This document shows, in pieces, positions 40,632-48,575 of a DNA stretch of 64,000 bases. How positions within the stretch are numbered: position 1 is the stretch's first letter; each line of letters begins with the position of its first letter. A model generated the notes under the pieces. It did not search any database and was not told the origin of the DNA. It saw only the letters and a list, made by a program, of their open reading frames with translations. Origin of the DNA: Calothrix parasitica NIES-267 (GTDB lineage Bacteria > Cyanobacteriota > Cyanobacteriia > Cyanobacteriales > Nostocaceae); NCBI RefSeq assembly GCF_002368095.1, contig NZ_AP018228.1:207563-271562 (forward strand), given 5' to 3'. The position numbers and the translations under genes were made by a program.

Positions 40632-41140
40632 TTTATTACCCCTGTATTAAAAAGTTGATTTAAAAAGTTTTATAATAGTTTTTATGAAGAATATTTTCTT
40701 CATGTGATTTAAGGACACGAGTCAATTTTTTCGCGTCCAACTAAATATGTTTTTCTTTTAAAAGAGATTAATTATTAAAGTAAATGGGAAGAACAAAAAA
40801 ACAATTTAGAATTTAGAATTTAGAATTTAGAATTTTAATGGGGACTGTCACCTTTATACGCTATTCTTACACCGTGCAACGGTAGAGAATTTAACCTATC
40901 CGCAAAAAGTTATTCCAGTTGAATTCTAAATTCTTTATTCTACATTCTACATTCATTTATGTTCTTCCCAATAAATGCTCACTCTACGTCAAAAAGAATT
41001 TAGAATTTAGAATTTAGAATTTTAAAGAAGTGGAGAAATTCGTTAACCCGAACTCACGTCCCTTAATAACTCAAGCAAGAAAGAAAAATCATTCTTGGTA
41101 ATAATTCTAAATTCTACATTCTAAATTCTAAATTTTACAT
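40632..41140. repeat. Gene-free region with heptad (AATTTAG) repeats upstream of the giant gene
   Basis: Four STRR tracts: gaattta heptads at 40803-40836 and 40996-41023, and the complementary tattcta/ttctaaa type at 40921-40954 and 41103-41137. They alternate in orientation. The giant gene's promoter should lie here, but no convincing -10/-35 pair was singled out. A gcaccgtgcaacgg-type GC-richer patch lies near 40870. Confidence 0.7.
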
Positions 41141-41908
41141 TTACGCGCTCATTGCAAATACATCTTTGCTTTCTTCTTTTAATTCAGCTATGTCTTCTAC
41201 TGTTGCTTCTTCTGGTAGTTGAGCTAAAAACTTGTTGTTAACTAAATCTGAATATATAGCTACATCAGTCTGCCAGTTTTCAATTACTTTGTGAAGATTT
41301 TCTTGCTTTTCTTCTTTGGTTTCTCCTTCTAGTTCGTATGAAAAACTACCGTTGAACATTACTATAGGAGTGGAAGTTTCATCTTCTTTTCTTAGTCCTG
41401 CTTCGCTAATATTGAGGTACATGGAAGCATGTTCGTAGTCGTATACTAAGTTAACTGATGCACGCATTGGCTTGGTTCCTTCTGATTGCCATGCTGCTCC
41501 AGGACATAATATGTTTTCTACCATGTATTTACGTGCTGCATCCTCTTCGCTGGTGAAGGAAACGTAACCGCGAGGGTTGATTCCAACTGCTTCAATCTCC
41601 ATATTTGGTAATGCTTTGGCATATTTGGAAGCGATTGAAGCAATTTGTAGTGAGGATATTTCGCGATTTCCAACTGCTTCCATGAAGATGATGCGGTTGG
41701 GTTCTGATACTATGCTGATAACGTTATCGCTTGAATCGGTGAAGGTTAGTTGCGCGTTTTGCTGAGTATAAACTGGTTGACGCGCTAATTTGTAACCTTG
41801 TGGAATGATACCGCTGTATTGAAAAAATTCAGCATTTGCTACGGAGGGAGAGTTTCCGGGAATAGCTAATACTATTACTGTATCTTGAATTGATAGTTTT
41901 TTGCTCAT
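41141..41908 (-). CDS. Hypothetical protein, 255 residues
   Basis: The start chosen is ATG 41908 (MSKKLSIQDTVIVL) because AAAGGAA precedes it at good spacing; the frame stays open to 41992 but that extension lacks a ribosome site. No recognised family. It is a soluble alpha/beta protein with EPNRIIFMEAVGNREISSLQ, NPRGYVSFTSEEDAARKYM and an acidic helical C-terminus. No signal peptide. It lies directly upstream of the giant gene on the same strand, about 0.5 kb away, so a link in expression is possible but unproven. Confidence 0.65.
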   Translation of the reverse strand: MSKKLSIQDTVIVLAIPGNSPSVANAEFFQYSGIIPQGYKLARQPVYTQQNAQLTFTDSSDNVISIVSEPNRIIFMEAVGNREISSLQIASIASKYAKALPNMEIEAVGINPRGYVSFTSEEDAARKYMVENILCPGAAWQSEGTKPMRASVNLVYDYEHASMYLNISEAGLRKEDETSTPIVMFNGSFSYELEGETKEEKQENLHKVIENWQTDVAIYSDLVNNKFLAQLPEEATVEDIAELKEESKDVFAMSA

Positions 41909-41992
41909 ATCGTTTCCTTTAATAGTGGTAAAATTTAATTTCAAACAGCACAAAAATTCCTCACTTCTTTGATACAAAGAACTGTTATTCAT

Positions 41993-42543
41993 GAAGGAAG
42001 AAGGAAGAGGGAAGAGGATTTTTACTTAATGAGCTTTAAACTCAGGTAGTGTTAGCACAGCGTGCCCGAAGGGCATACTAAAAAATACATTAATTTCTTC
42101 CTTCTTCCTTCTAACTCCTTCCTTCGTTAATAATTTATATATGTGCTTTTAGATATTTAAATCTGCTTGAAAATTTTAGGACTATTGTTATTGTCCTGTT
42201 ATGAGTAGAGAAGGTTGATGGCTTAACATTGCAAATCAACTTTCTGTCTACTGTTCTGTTTTAATCCTCCTTTAGATGGATAAACATTAGAATATTTACC
42301 GAAAATTTTCCGGAAAAAGAAATTTACGTGAAAGTCGCGTTTATGTTTTTGGTTTTTAAAGCTGTTGTGAAGTTAACGGTAGTAATGTGAGATTAGGGTA
42401 AAGCTTGTGGTTATGAAAACGTTGCAGTGATGCAGATTTTAAAAAACTATTTTCTGCATCCCGCCTATAACTTATGTGTAAAGTTCGTAAAGTTGTGCCA
42501 GCAAATCTGATAAAGTCAGATGTCGCTCGGAGCAAGAATAAGC
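41993..42543. other. Gene-free region with STRRs and a REP-like palindrome
   Basis: STRR tracts gaaggaagaggg (41993-42017) and ttcttccttctaactcc (42096-42125) lie in opposite orientation. Between them is an agcgtgcccgaagggcat palindromic repeat (about 42058-42076), a related version of which occurs at 57244-57264. The rest (42130-42543) is AT-rich; no RNA gene or gene was recognised. Confidence 0.55.
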
Positions 42544-42954
42544 ATGTCGAAAACACCCAACTGGCAACCTATCACTCAACTACCTCTAATTGCTCAAATG
42601 ATTGATGAGGAATTAAACGACACTCAAAGCCAATATCAAAATCTACAACCTGCTGTAGCTCGCCCTCATATTCTTGATGATTATACTGTAGAGCGATTAA
42701 TAAAGGTGTTTGGGGAGCGGCAAGAATTTTTTGGAATTTATGGCGAGCAATTATCTAGGTGGAAAGCGCTTAACTTGAATACGGAGCAGAAACAAGAATT
42801 AGAAAGGCTTGAAAAGCAGTTAGAGAAACTTGTTGAGGTAAATTCTCAAATTGTGAATTTAGCTAAGCAGTTACAATCAGGAACGATTGAGAAAGTATTG
42901 GGTAAATCCGATTTAGAGCTTGGGTTAGAAGCTTTAAGGAAAATTAAGTTTTAA
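42544..42954 (+). CDS. Hypothetical coiled-coil protein, 136 residues
   Basis: The start taken is ATG 42544 (MSKTPNWQPITQLPLIAQMI); an upstream in-frame ATG at 42520 adds eight residues without a better ribosome site. N-terminal helix, then TVERLIKVFGERQEFFGIYG and a strong heptad helix (LNTEQKQELERLEKQLEKLVEVNSQIV, shown here only in part) typical of a coiled coil. No named family recognised. Isolated gene on the plus strand. Confidence 0.55.
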   Translation: MSKTPNWQPITQLPLIAQMIDEELNDTQSQYQNLQPAVARPHILDDYTVERLIKVFGERQEFFGIYGEQLSRWKALNLNTEQKQELERLEKQLEKLVEVNSQIVNLAKQLQSGTIEKVLGKSDLELGLEALRKIKF

Positions 42955-43745
42955 TGGAAACTCGCCACAGTGTGGAGTCTTACAAAAAGAATCTTCTGTC
43001 CACCAAGCTTCATATAAGGAAGATCCAAAAAATAAATTGTCCCCTTCGGGTTCAGCAGTCGCTCATGGGGGAAACCCCCCTTCTGCGCGCTGCTTCACCA
43101 CCGTCGGTGTTCACCGTGAGGAGCGACACCACTACACGTCTAGGTTTTGCCCGGAAATTTTGTGAAACGGTGGGACAATTTATTACTTGCAAGTCCCTAA
43201 AGCTCGCCGTGGGAGCCTTTCCACGAAAGAATTCACATGAGTACATAGTTGCTTTTCGCATAGTCAAATATAAACACTGATTGACTATCTACTTGGTTTG
43301 AGTAAGTATCACACGACCCAAGGGAACTTGCAAGCAATGGTGCAAACTCCCGGCTTTTGGCTTACAACCCGCGATGAACATAAAAAAATCTTTCATATCC
43401 TTTTCATACGTCTACTTAGTATTTGGTGATCGCGTGTCACTTAAGAACTGTTCAATAAAATCGGGGTCCAATACTGTTCGGTTAAGGCTGAAAGGGTGTT
43501 TCTCTATTGCTCCTGGTGAGTAAACGGGGCGCTCTTCTGTGTCTGGCTGAGTAACCCTTTCTCCCCTTCTCCTCGGCTCCCCGTCTCCTCAGCTTCCTTC
43601 ACAAGTCATTTTCTTATCCGAGCAATATTGCATCGGGGTCTTGGTCAATACAAAATTATCCCAAATTATTTTGGTGTAAGCTTTTTCTAGATGTTTTTTT
43701 ACGTAATTGCACAAAAAATAGCGATATAAGGTATCTAATATAAAA
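42955..43745. other. Gene-free 0.8-kb region with dispersed repeats
   Basis: Contains a GC-rich repeat at about 43050-43110 (cagtcgctcatgggggaaac followed by a cgcgctgc patch) that resembles a dispersed element common in Nostoc-type genomes, and a C/T-rich STRR-like stretch (ctccccttctcctcggctcc) at about 43558-43595. Short frames here lack coding character. No RNA gene recognised. Confidence 0.45.
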
Positions 43746-43896
43746 ATGATTTCAGTTGTAAATAAAAGTGATTTGATACCATTTTTGAGTGATTTTTTAA
43801 ATATTGATGTTGAAGGTCATGTATTAATTGAAATAGACTCGATGGTTTATAAATCACCATTAGAATTATCTGATAACGATTTTTTTATAATTAAAA

Positions 43897-45435
43897 CTGG
43901 AGTTTAGACTAAGACATAGTAAACAACACAACAGTAATAATTTGATGTGTGTAAATCGATAAATTAGAGAAATAAAGTCTTTAAGCAGGTTTGGGTTTCT
44001 TTCTAGTAGTAAATTTAGTTCGTTTTTTTACAACTGGATAGCGAATTCTACGCCTCCGAGTTTGTTCTGGTTTCCAACCTGGGGATTTTCCGCGTGGTTT
44101 TGGGGATTTTGCAGGTGTTTGAATCGCAGCTAAAATTGCACCCATAGACTGTGCAACTCTTCCTGGTGTTAACTTTGGGATTGTTTTTTGCCAGGGTAAA
44201 GGATTATCTTTGACAATATCGCGTGCTAGCCACAATTGCCAAGTAATCAATGGCATGAGGTCACTCCATCTATCAGATTGTTCTGGAGTTGAAAGTTTTG
44301 GTAATGTCCAATGCAGTCTTTGTTTCGCAAAACGATACCAGTGGTCAACACCAAACCGTCGCAAGTAAAATTGTAGAACTTCAATACAAGGGAGCATTGA
44401 ATCTCCAATAAAAGCCAACCACATAGGTTTTGCGATTCGTTTACTACCGTCTTCCTTCAAGCGCTCAACTAACATCACTGACATTGGATGCAGTGGAGAT
44501 TTACGGAAGTGTAACTCAGACCATAAGCGAATTTTTAACTTTCCGAGTTTTGTGTCAAATAATTCTATTGTTTGGGTTGGTTCATCCCAAGTTGATTCAT
44601 CAATAAGTTTAAATTTATCGCCATGAATTCGTCGTCGTCCTCTTCCACTGTAAGGTGGTGGTGCAGTCCAGAGGCACAGATTTGACCTTAAGCGTATAAT
44701 TTTGTCAACTTCTATATTTGCTGTTTTGATTACAAATGGCGCACAGCCATATTCAATGTCCCAACAAGAAATTGCTCTACTTGGTAGATGTGGGGATACT
44801 TGTTTAAGCTGCCATACTGCTTTATCAATGGGATTTTCCCAACTTGTAATACGCTCATGTCTTAATGGTAACGCCCAACTTCCTTCGTCTTCTGGTATTA
44901 AAGCAAGTGTACTATACCCATATCCAAGAGTGATTGGTTTTCCTCCAAAACCTCCCTGTGCATAATGTTCATAGGTTCTTTCTTTAAGAGTACGTGCATT
45001 GGGTCTTGACCATGTGGTATGGTCGCCAGCGAGTAATATACGTTGTTCTTGTTTTTTTATTTGTTTGATATAAAGCTTCATTAACTTGTTTCGCTGAGGT
45101 CTTGTATCTTGTAAAGATTCATAGATACTTGACCACTTACGACGAAACACTGGACACAACGATAAATCAGCTAAACTATAAGCTTTACGAGTCAGCATCA
45201 CAGCATCCATTAGTTCAAAAGTCGCATCCTTTGCTCGACCAAGCAAAGAATATGCCTCTTGACGAAATACCTTCAATTTAGATAAAAGTTCCATAACGAA
45301 AGTTGAGATTTGGTAGTGCTTTTCTCATCTTCCGTCGGGAGGTGCTTGTTTTACCACAAGCATTTCCCTATTTTTTATACCAGTTTTTATGCGCCGTGAC
45401 CGCATAGCGGTCACGAGCTTTAGTCTAAACTCCAG
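43897..45435. mobile_element. Insertion sequence of about 1.54 kb with inverted ends and 6-bp target duplication
   Basis: Ends are CTGGAGTTTAGACTAA at the left (43897-43912) and its exact complement at the right (45420-45435). TTAAAA flanks both sides (43891-43896 and 45436-45441), the apparent target duplication. It holds one transposase gene on the minus strand. A small GC-rich palindrome (gaccgcatagcggtc) lies just inside the right end. Confidence 0.85.
43981..45294 (-). CDS. IS transposase (DDE type, NF041680/IS701-like cyanobacterial group)
   Basis: 437 residues. LLAGDHTTWSRPNARTLKERTYEH carries a DxT-like first acidic site, AISCWDIEYGCAPFV the second Asp, and the basic C-terminus (PKPRGKSPGWKPEQTRRRRI) is typical of this group of cyanobacterial transposases. 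It catalyses cut-and-paste of the element that carries it. It occupies most of the insertion sequence and appears intact. The family assignment is from memory of such proteins; the third catalytic residue was not pinned down. Confidence 0.75.
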   Translation of the reverse strand: MELLSKLKVFRQEAYSLLGRAKDATFELMDAVMLTRKAYSLADLSLCPVFRRKWSSIYESLQDTRPQRNKLMKLYIKQIKKQEQRILLAGDHTTWSRPNARTLKERTYEHYAQGGFGGKPITLGYGYSTLALIPEDEGSWALPLRHERITSWENPIDKAVWQLKQVSPHLPSRAISCWDIEYGCAPFVIKTANIEVDKIIRLRSNLCLWTAPPPYSGRGRRRIHGDKFKLIDESTWDEPTQTIELFDTKLGKLKIRLWSELHFRKSPLHPMSVMLVERLKEDGSKRIAKPMWLAFIGDSMLPCIEVLQFYLRRFGVDHWYRFAKQRLHWTLPKLSTPEQSDRWSDLMPLITWQLWLARDIVKDNPLPWQKTIPKLTPGRVAQSMGAILAAIQTPAKSPKPRGKSPGWKPEQTRRRRIRYPVVKKRTKFTTRKKPKPA

Positions 45436-45473
45436 TTAAAAGGATATTAGGTCTTCCTCCAGCTAATCACGCT

Positions 45474-46178
45474 ATGGTTGAAGATTTAGACCAGATTAAA
45501 AAAATTTCGATAAAAGTCTTTAATATTCTTGTTTTAGGTGTTGAAAATGGCATTGTTTGTAACGAGTTGTGTTCAATGCAGGAAAGGGACGATAAAGACA
45601 ATAGTATTTCTTTAGACTCAAAAGATAAATTATTGAGTTTTTCTTGGTCTAGTGCTGATTCAGAAAAGCATAATAATTTTATAAAATATTTTTTAGAAGA
45701 AGATTATCATTTTCTATCAATTAATTTAAGAACTGAAACTGATAAATACAATGGAGAAGTATTAATTGATGCGGTGTGGTTTAATGAATACTTATTTATT
45801 TTTGAAATAAGCAATTTAACAGGTTATATTAATTTAAAGGCATATATAAAGTCGATAGATAAAGAATTAGCTCTTGAATTTATTAATAACAATCAAACAC
45901 AATTCAATCATTATGAGGATAGAGAGTTTAAAATTGGAGTGATTGCTTGGGCAATGTTGGCTTTAAAGAACATTGCTAGAAAACAATGTAAAAATTACAA
46001 ATTTTGTGGTAATAAAGAGGGAATATTAGAAATTGTAGAAGAAGAAAGAGGGCATCTATATACTTGTGGAATATTTGAAAGAGGTGTTTTGGTTTCCTAC
46101 TTAAATTCAGATGATTATGAAAATCTAGAAAATTTAATATTTGACAATATATTGGAACAAGCAAATTTGAAGCGATGA
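45474..46178 (+). CDS. 3' remnant of the split gene (234 residues)
   Basis: Reading from the first ATG after the insertion (MVEDLDQIKKISIKVFNILV). This ATG is an internal codon of the reconstructed gene, so a product made from here would lack about 61 residues. Outward transcription from the insertion sequence could still express it. No recognised domain. Confidence 0.55.
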   Translation: MVEDLDQIKKISIKVFNILVLGVENGIVCNELCSMQERDDKDNSISLDSKDKLLSFSWSSADSEKHNNFIKYFLEEDYHFLSINLRTETDKYNGEVLIDAVWFNEYLFIFEISNLTGYINLKAYIKSIDKELALEFINNNQTQFNHYEDREFKIGVIAWAMLALKNIARKQCKNYKFCGNKEGILEIVEEERGHLYTCGIFERGVLVSYLNSDDYENLENLIFDNILEQANLKR

Positions 46179-46542
46179 GTAAACAAGAACAAGTAAGAAG
46201 TAAGAAGTAAGAAGTAATTAATAAAGTCTGCTCTTTCATGTATAAAGTCTCCTCTTTTAAAGACGAATAAAAATCACATCATTAATATTTGAATCCTCTA
46301 TTTTGAGCGCGAATAGTAGTAAGTACTACTACTACTTACTATTTTTTTCTTGTGAAACCAATTTCGGACAATCCTATTACTCATTACTTCTTACTTCTTA
46401 CTTTTTACTTTTTACTTCACGACTTTTGCTCTGCCTTCGGAGCGTCTCCGTCCTTGAGAAAGGGCTTCGGAAACCTATTTATTGTAGCAAGAATCTTTTC
46501 TCAGAAAAATTATAGCGGTTTACTAAATATCCCCGTAAATGC
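46179..46542. repeat. Gene-free region with inverted heptad STRRs
   Basis: aagtaag heptads at 46191-46218 and the complementary cttactt/tttactt units at 46381-46419 face each other. Between them is a tagtagtaagtactactacta dyad (about 46314-46340, given in part). An cggagcgtctccg palindrome lies near 46438. No gene. Confidence 0.6.
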
Positions 46543-46572
46543 TTGACTATAAAAAGTAGTGAGGAAAGAAAA

Positions 46573-47484
46573 ATGCAGTTAAAAGAGATTTTAGCAAAAT
46601 TAGAAAATAATACAGGGGAATTTCCCCGTCAAGCTTTAGAAAAAGCGATTGAAGAACAAGAAGCGATTACTCCTTTTTTATTAAATACTTTGTCAGAATC
46701 TAAAGATAAATTGGAGGATTTATATGATGACGAGGACTATATTTTACATCTTTACGCTCTGTATTTACTAGCACAATTTCGAGAACAAAAAGCTTATCCT
46801 CTTATCATTGAATTTTTCTCAGTTCCGGGAGATATGCCTTTAGATGTCACCGGAGATGTGGTAACTGAGGATTTAGGTAGAATAATTGCTTCTGTTAGTG
46901 ATGGAAATATTGAACTCACCAAAAAACTGATAGAAAATCAAGAAATTAATCCATTTATTAGAAGCGCTGCTCTCAAATCTTTAATTATTTCTGTGATTCA
47001 GGGAATTATTTCTAGAGAGGAAGTTGTCAAGTATTTTGAGGAAATTTTTTCAAATTTATTTGCAAATAAATCTTCTACAACTGAAGTTGAAGAAGAAACT
47101 GACTATATTTGGACTGATTTAACTACTCAAAGCTCTATACTTGCTCCTGTAGAACTTCAGCAATATATTGAGCGAGTTTTTGATGAAGATTTAATTGAAC
47201 CATTTTTTATAGAACGGGATGATTATGATGATTTTCTTGAAAATGGTTGGGAGGCGAATTTGAATGAACTTCGCGATAACCCGCATTATTATTTGATTGA
47301 AGATACTATATCTGAAATGGAATCTTGGGCTTATTTCAATACGAGTCAGCCTCCAAAGATTGATAGGATTTTGCAGGAGGAAGTAGAGGGATTTTCCTCA
47401 TCAAATAAAAATAAAAGTAAATCCAAAAAGAAGAAAAAAATGCAGAAAGAATCTCGGAGAAAAAACCGGACAAAGAAAAAATAA
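46573..47484 (+). CDS. DUF1186-family protein
   Basis: 303 residues from ATG 46573, chosen because GAGG lies eight bases upstream; the frame continues to a TTG at 46543 without a ribosome site. The segment YPLIIEFFSVPGDMPLDVTG followed by DVVTEDLGRIIASV is the hallmark of DUF1186, a helical-repeat family of unknown function, often with a C-terminal SEC-C metal motif. Here that motif is absent and the protein ends in a lysine-rich tail (KNKSKSKKKKKMQKESRRKN). Cytoplasmic; possible nucleic-acid or protein-binding tail (inference). Followed by an STRR. Confidence 0.75.
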   Translation: MQLKEILAKLENNTGEFPRQALEKAIEEQEAITPFLLNTLSESKDKLEDLYDDEDYILHLYALYLLAQFREQKAYPLIIEFFSVPGDMPLDVTGDVVTEDLGRIIASVSDGNIELTKKLIENQEINPFIRSAALKSLIISVIQGIISREEVVKYFEEIFSNLFANKSSTTEVEEETDYIWTDLTTQSSILAPVELQQYIERVFDEDLIEPFFIERDDYDDFLENGWEANLNELRDNPHYYLIEDTISEMESWAYFNTSQPPKIDRILQEEVEGFSSSNKNKSKSKKKKKMQKESRRKNRTKKK

Positions 47485-47837
47485 ATTCATGAAGAAGGAA
47501 GAAGGAAGAAGGAAGAGGGAAGAAGTAAGAATTAGTACCTCCTTGACTTTTCACGAGATGTTGAAACATTATTTTAGCCTTTCTCCAAACCCTACTTCTG
47601 GCTCTTGCGTACTTAACGTGCTAAATTTGTTTAAAAATAAGCTTGAAACTCTTACCGGACTTCTATTTTAGCCATTATTGACTATAATTTGTTATCTAGG
47701 CTTGAACTTCAATTCTAAATACGTGTAAGCCTTGATTTTAAGGGAAAGTTATTGACCGTAATTAAATATTTGGCACGCTAAGAACGAAAGAACCAACTCA
47801 ACTTAAATTTTTATATTAAGTTGCCACCGTCGCCGTA
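47485..47837. other. Gene-free region between convergent genes
   Basis: Begins with a gaaggaagaa STRR (47491-47530). The remainder is AT-rich without recognisable RNA genes. The segment aagccttgattttaagggaa shows no strong terminator. Confidence 0.5.
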
Positions 47838-48257
47838 TTAGATAGCAGCAATACAAGAAGCGTCGCGTCTTTGGCGTACTGCTTCGAGGTCATCATATTC
47901 GCAGTCATGGTCTCTCCCAGAACTGCGACTTTTCTTCCACTTCCGACCCATAGCAATCATTGCAATTTCCATATCTTCGTCACTTGCTTGGTCAATCAAG
48001 TCAACCAGTTTTTCTGCTACTGTTTGTTTTTCAGAGGATATAGGTGTGCTTGCTAATAGCTCACAAAAGTAGCTTCGAGAACCTGGGGCAAGTTCATCTA
48101 TCGCTTCGAGCAATCTAACCAACACTTCCTGACTTACCCACTTTTTACCATTTCTGAAATCTGACAAATGAGTAGTACCAATTCCTGCAAGTTTTGCTAA
48201 TTCCTTTCCTTGCACTCCATATTCATCCTGTGCTTGCTTAAAAAATTTATTTATCAT
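47838..48257 (-). CDS. XRE-family regulator with C-terminal extension
   Basis: 139 residues. Helix-turn-helix at about 8-60: QDEYGVQGKELAKLAGIGTT, HLSDFRNGKKWVSQEVLVRL. A helical 60-110 region follows (EKQTVAEKLVDLIDQASDEDMEIAMIA in part), then a basic stretch (RKWKKSRSSGR) and a tail. Cytoplasmic regulator. Two palindromes of the same sequence type (AGTC-N5-GACT) lie 18 and 46 bp upstream of its start, so autoregulation is likely. It is divergent from the ASCH-domain gene at 48576, which may share this control. Confidence 0.8.
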   Translation of the reverse strand: MINKFFKQAQDEYGVQGKELAKLAGIGTTHLSDFRNGKKWVSQEVLVRLLEAIDELAPGSRSYFCELLASTPISSEKQTVAEKLVDLIDQASDEDMEIAMIAMGRKWKKSRSSGRDHDCEYDDLEAVRQRRDASCIAAI

Positions 48258-48274
48258 TTATTATCCTCAGAAGA

Positions 48275-48319
48275 AGTCTATTAGACTACTAGCATGTTAA
48301 AATTAGTCCAATAGACTAA
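48275..48319. promoter_or_regulatory. Two palindromic operator candidates (AGTC-N5-GACT)
   Basis: Site 1: AGTCTATTAGACT (48275-48287). Site 2: TTAGTCCAATAGACTAA (48303-48319). Both share AGTC-N5-GACT with A/T-rich centres, and their centres are 30 bp apart, close to three helical turns. They lie directly upstream of the XRE gene, so a dimeric repressor could bind side by side on one face of the DNA. Confidence 0.7.
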
Positions 48320-48367
48320 TTGGATGTATTTACAACTCTGTTTACACCATAGTTTACACCAATAAAT

Positions 48368-48412
48368 TAGCCCAGATGCATCTTCGTGCCATTTGGGCTA
48401 GAAGTTTATTTT
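48368..48412 (+). terminator. Leader hairpin with U-run upstream of the ASCH gene
   Basis: TAGCCCAGATG pairs with CATTTGGGCTA (one G-U pair), 11 bp in all, followed by gaagtttatttttttac. It has Rho-independent terminator form on the plus strand, 160 bp ahead of the ATG at 48576. No plus-strand gene precedes it, so it may attenuate a leader transcript coming from the operator region. Confidence 0.55.
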
Positions 48413-48575
48413 TTTACAGGCACGATAAAACTACAGTTTGACAGACAGTTAACTTATTTCAAGAATTTGGCTTTCCCTAATTAACACTTAGCTGCCTTCT
48501 ATTACAGCTTACAGTTCCTGCTGCGATACGCCTTATTCGGTGTCAGCAAAGCTATTACATACTGGGGTTTAAATT

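Larger units (their letters stand above)
43746..46178 (+). pseudogene. Gene of 295 codons split by an insertion sequence
   Basis: The 5' part runs from ATG 43746 (MISVVNKSDLIPFLSDFLNI) and ends at a stop inside the insertion (43907). Removing 43897-45435 plus one TTAAAA copy joins ...FFIIK to RILGLPPANHAMVEDLDQIK in the same frame, giving 888 bp (295 residues plus stop) ending at 46178. The exact frame restoration shows this was one gene before the insertion. No family is recognised: an alpha/beta protein with a conserved-looking DAVWFNEYLFIFEISNLTG and a C-terminal helical part. The insertion is probably recent, because both halves are free of further stops. Confidence 0.8.

Noticed and set aside
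42954..43280. Plus-strand frame of 108 codons after the coiled-coil gene
   Set aside because: It runs through dispersed GC-rich repeats and has no coding character or ribosome site.
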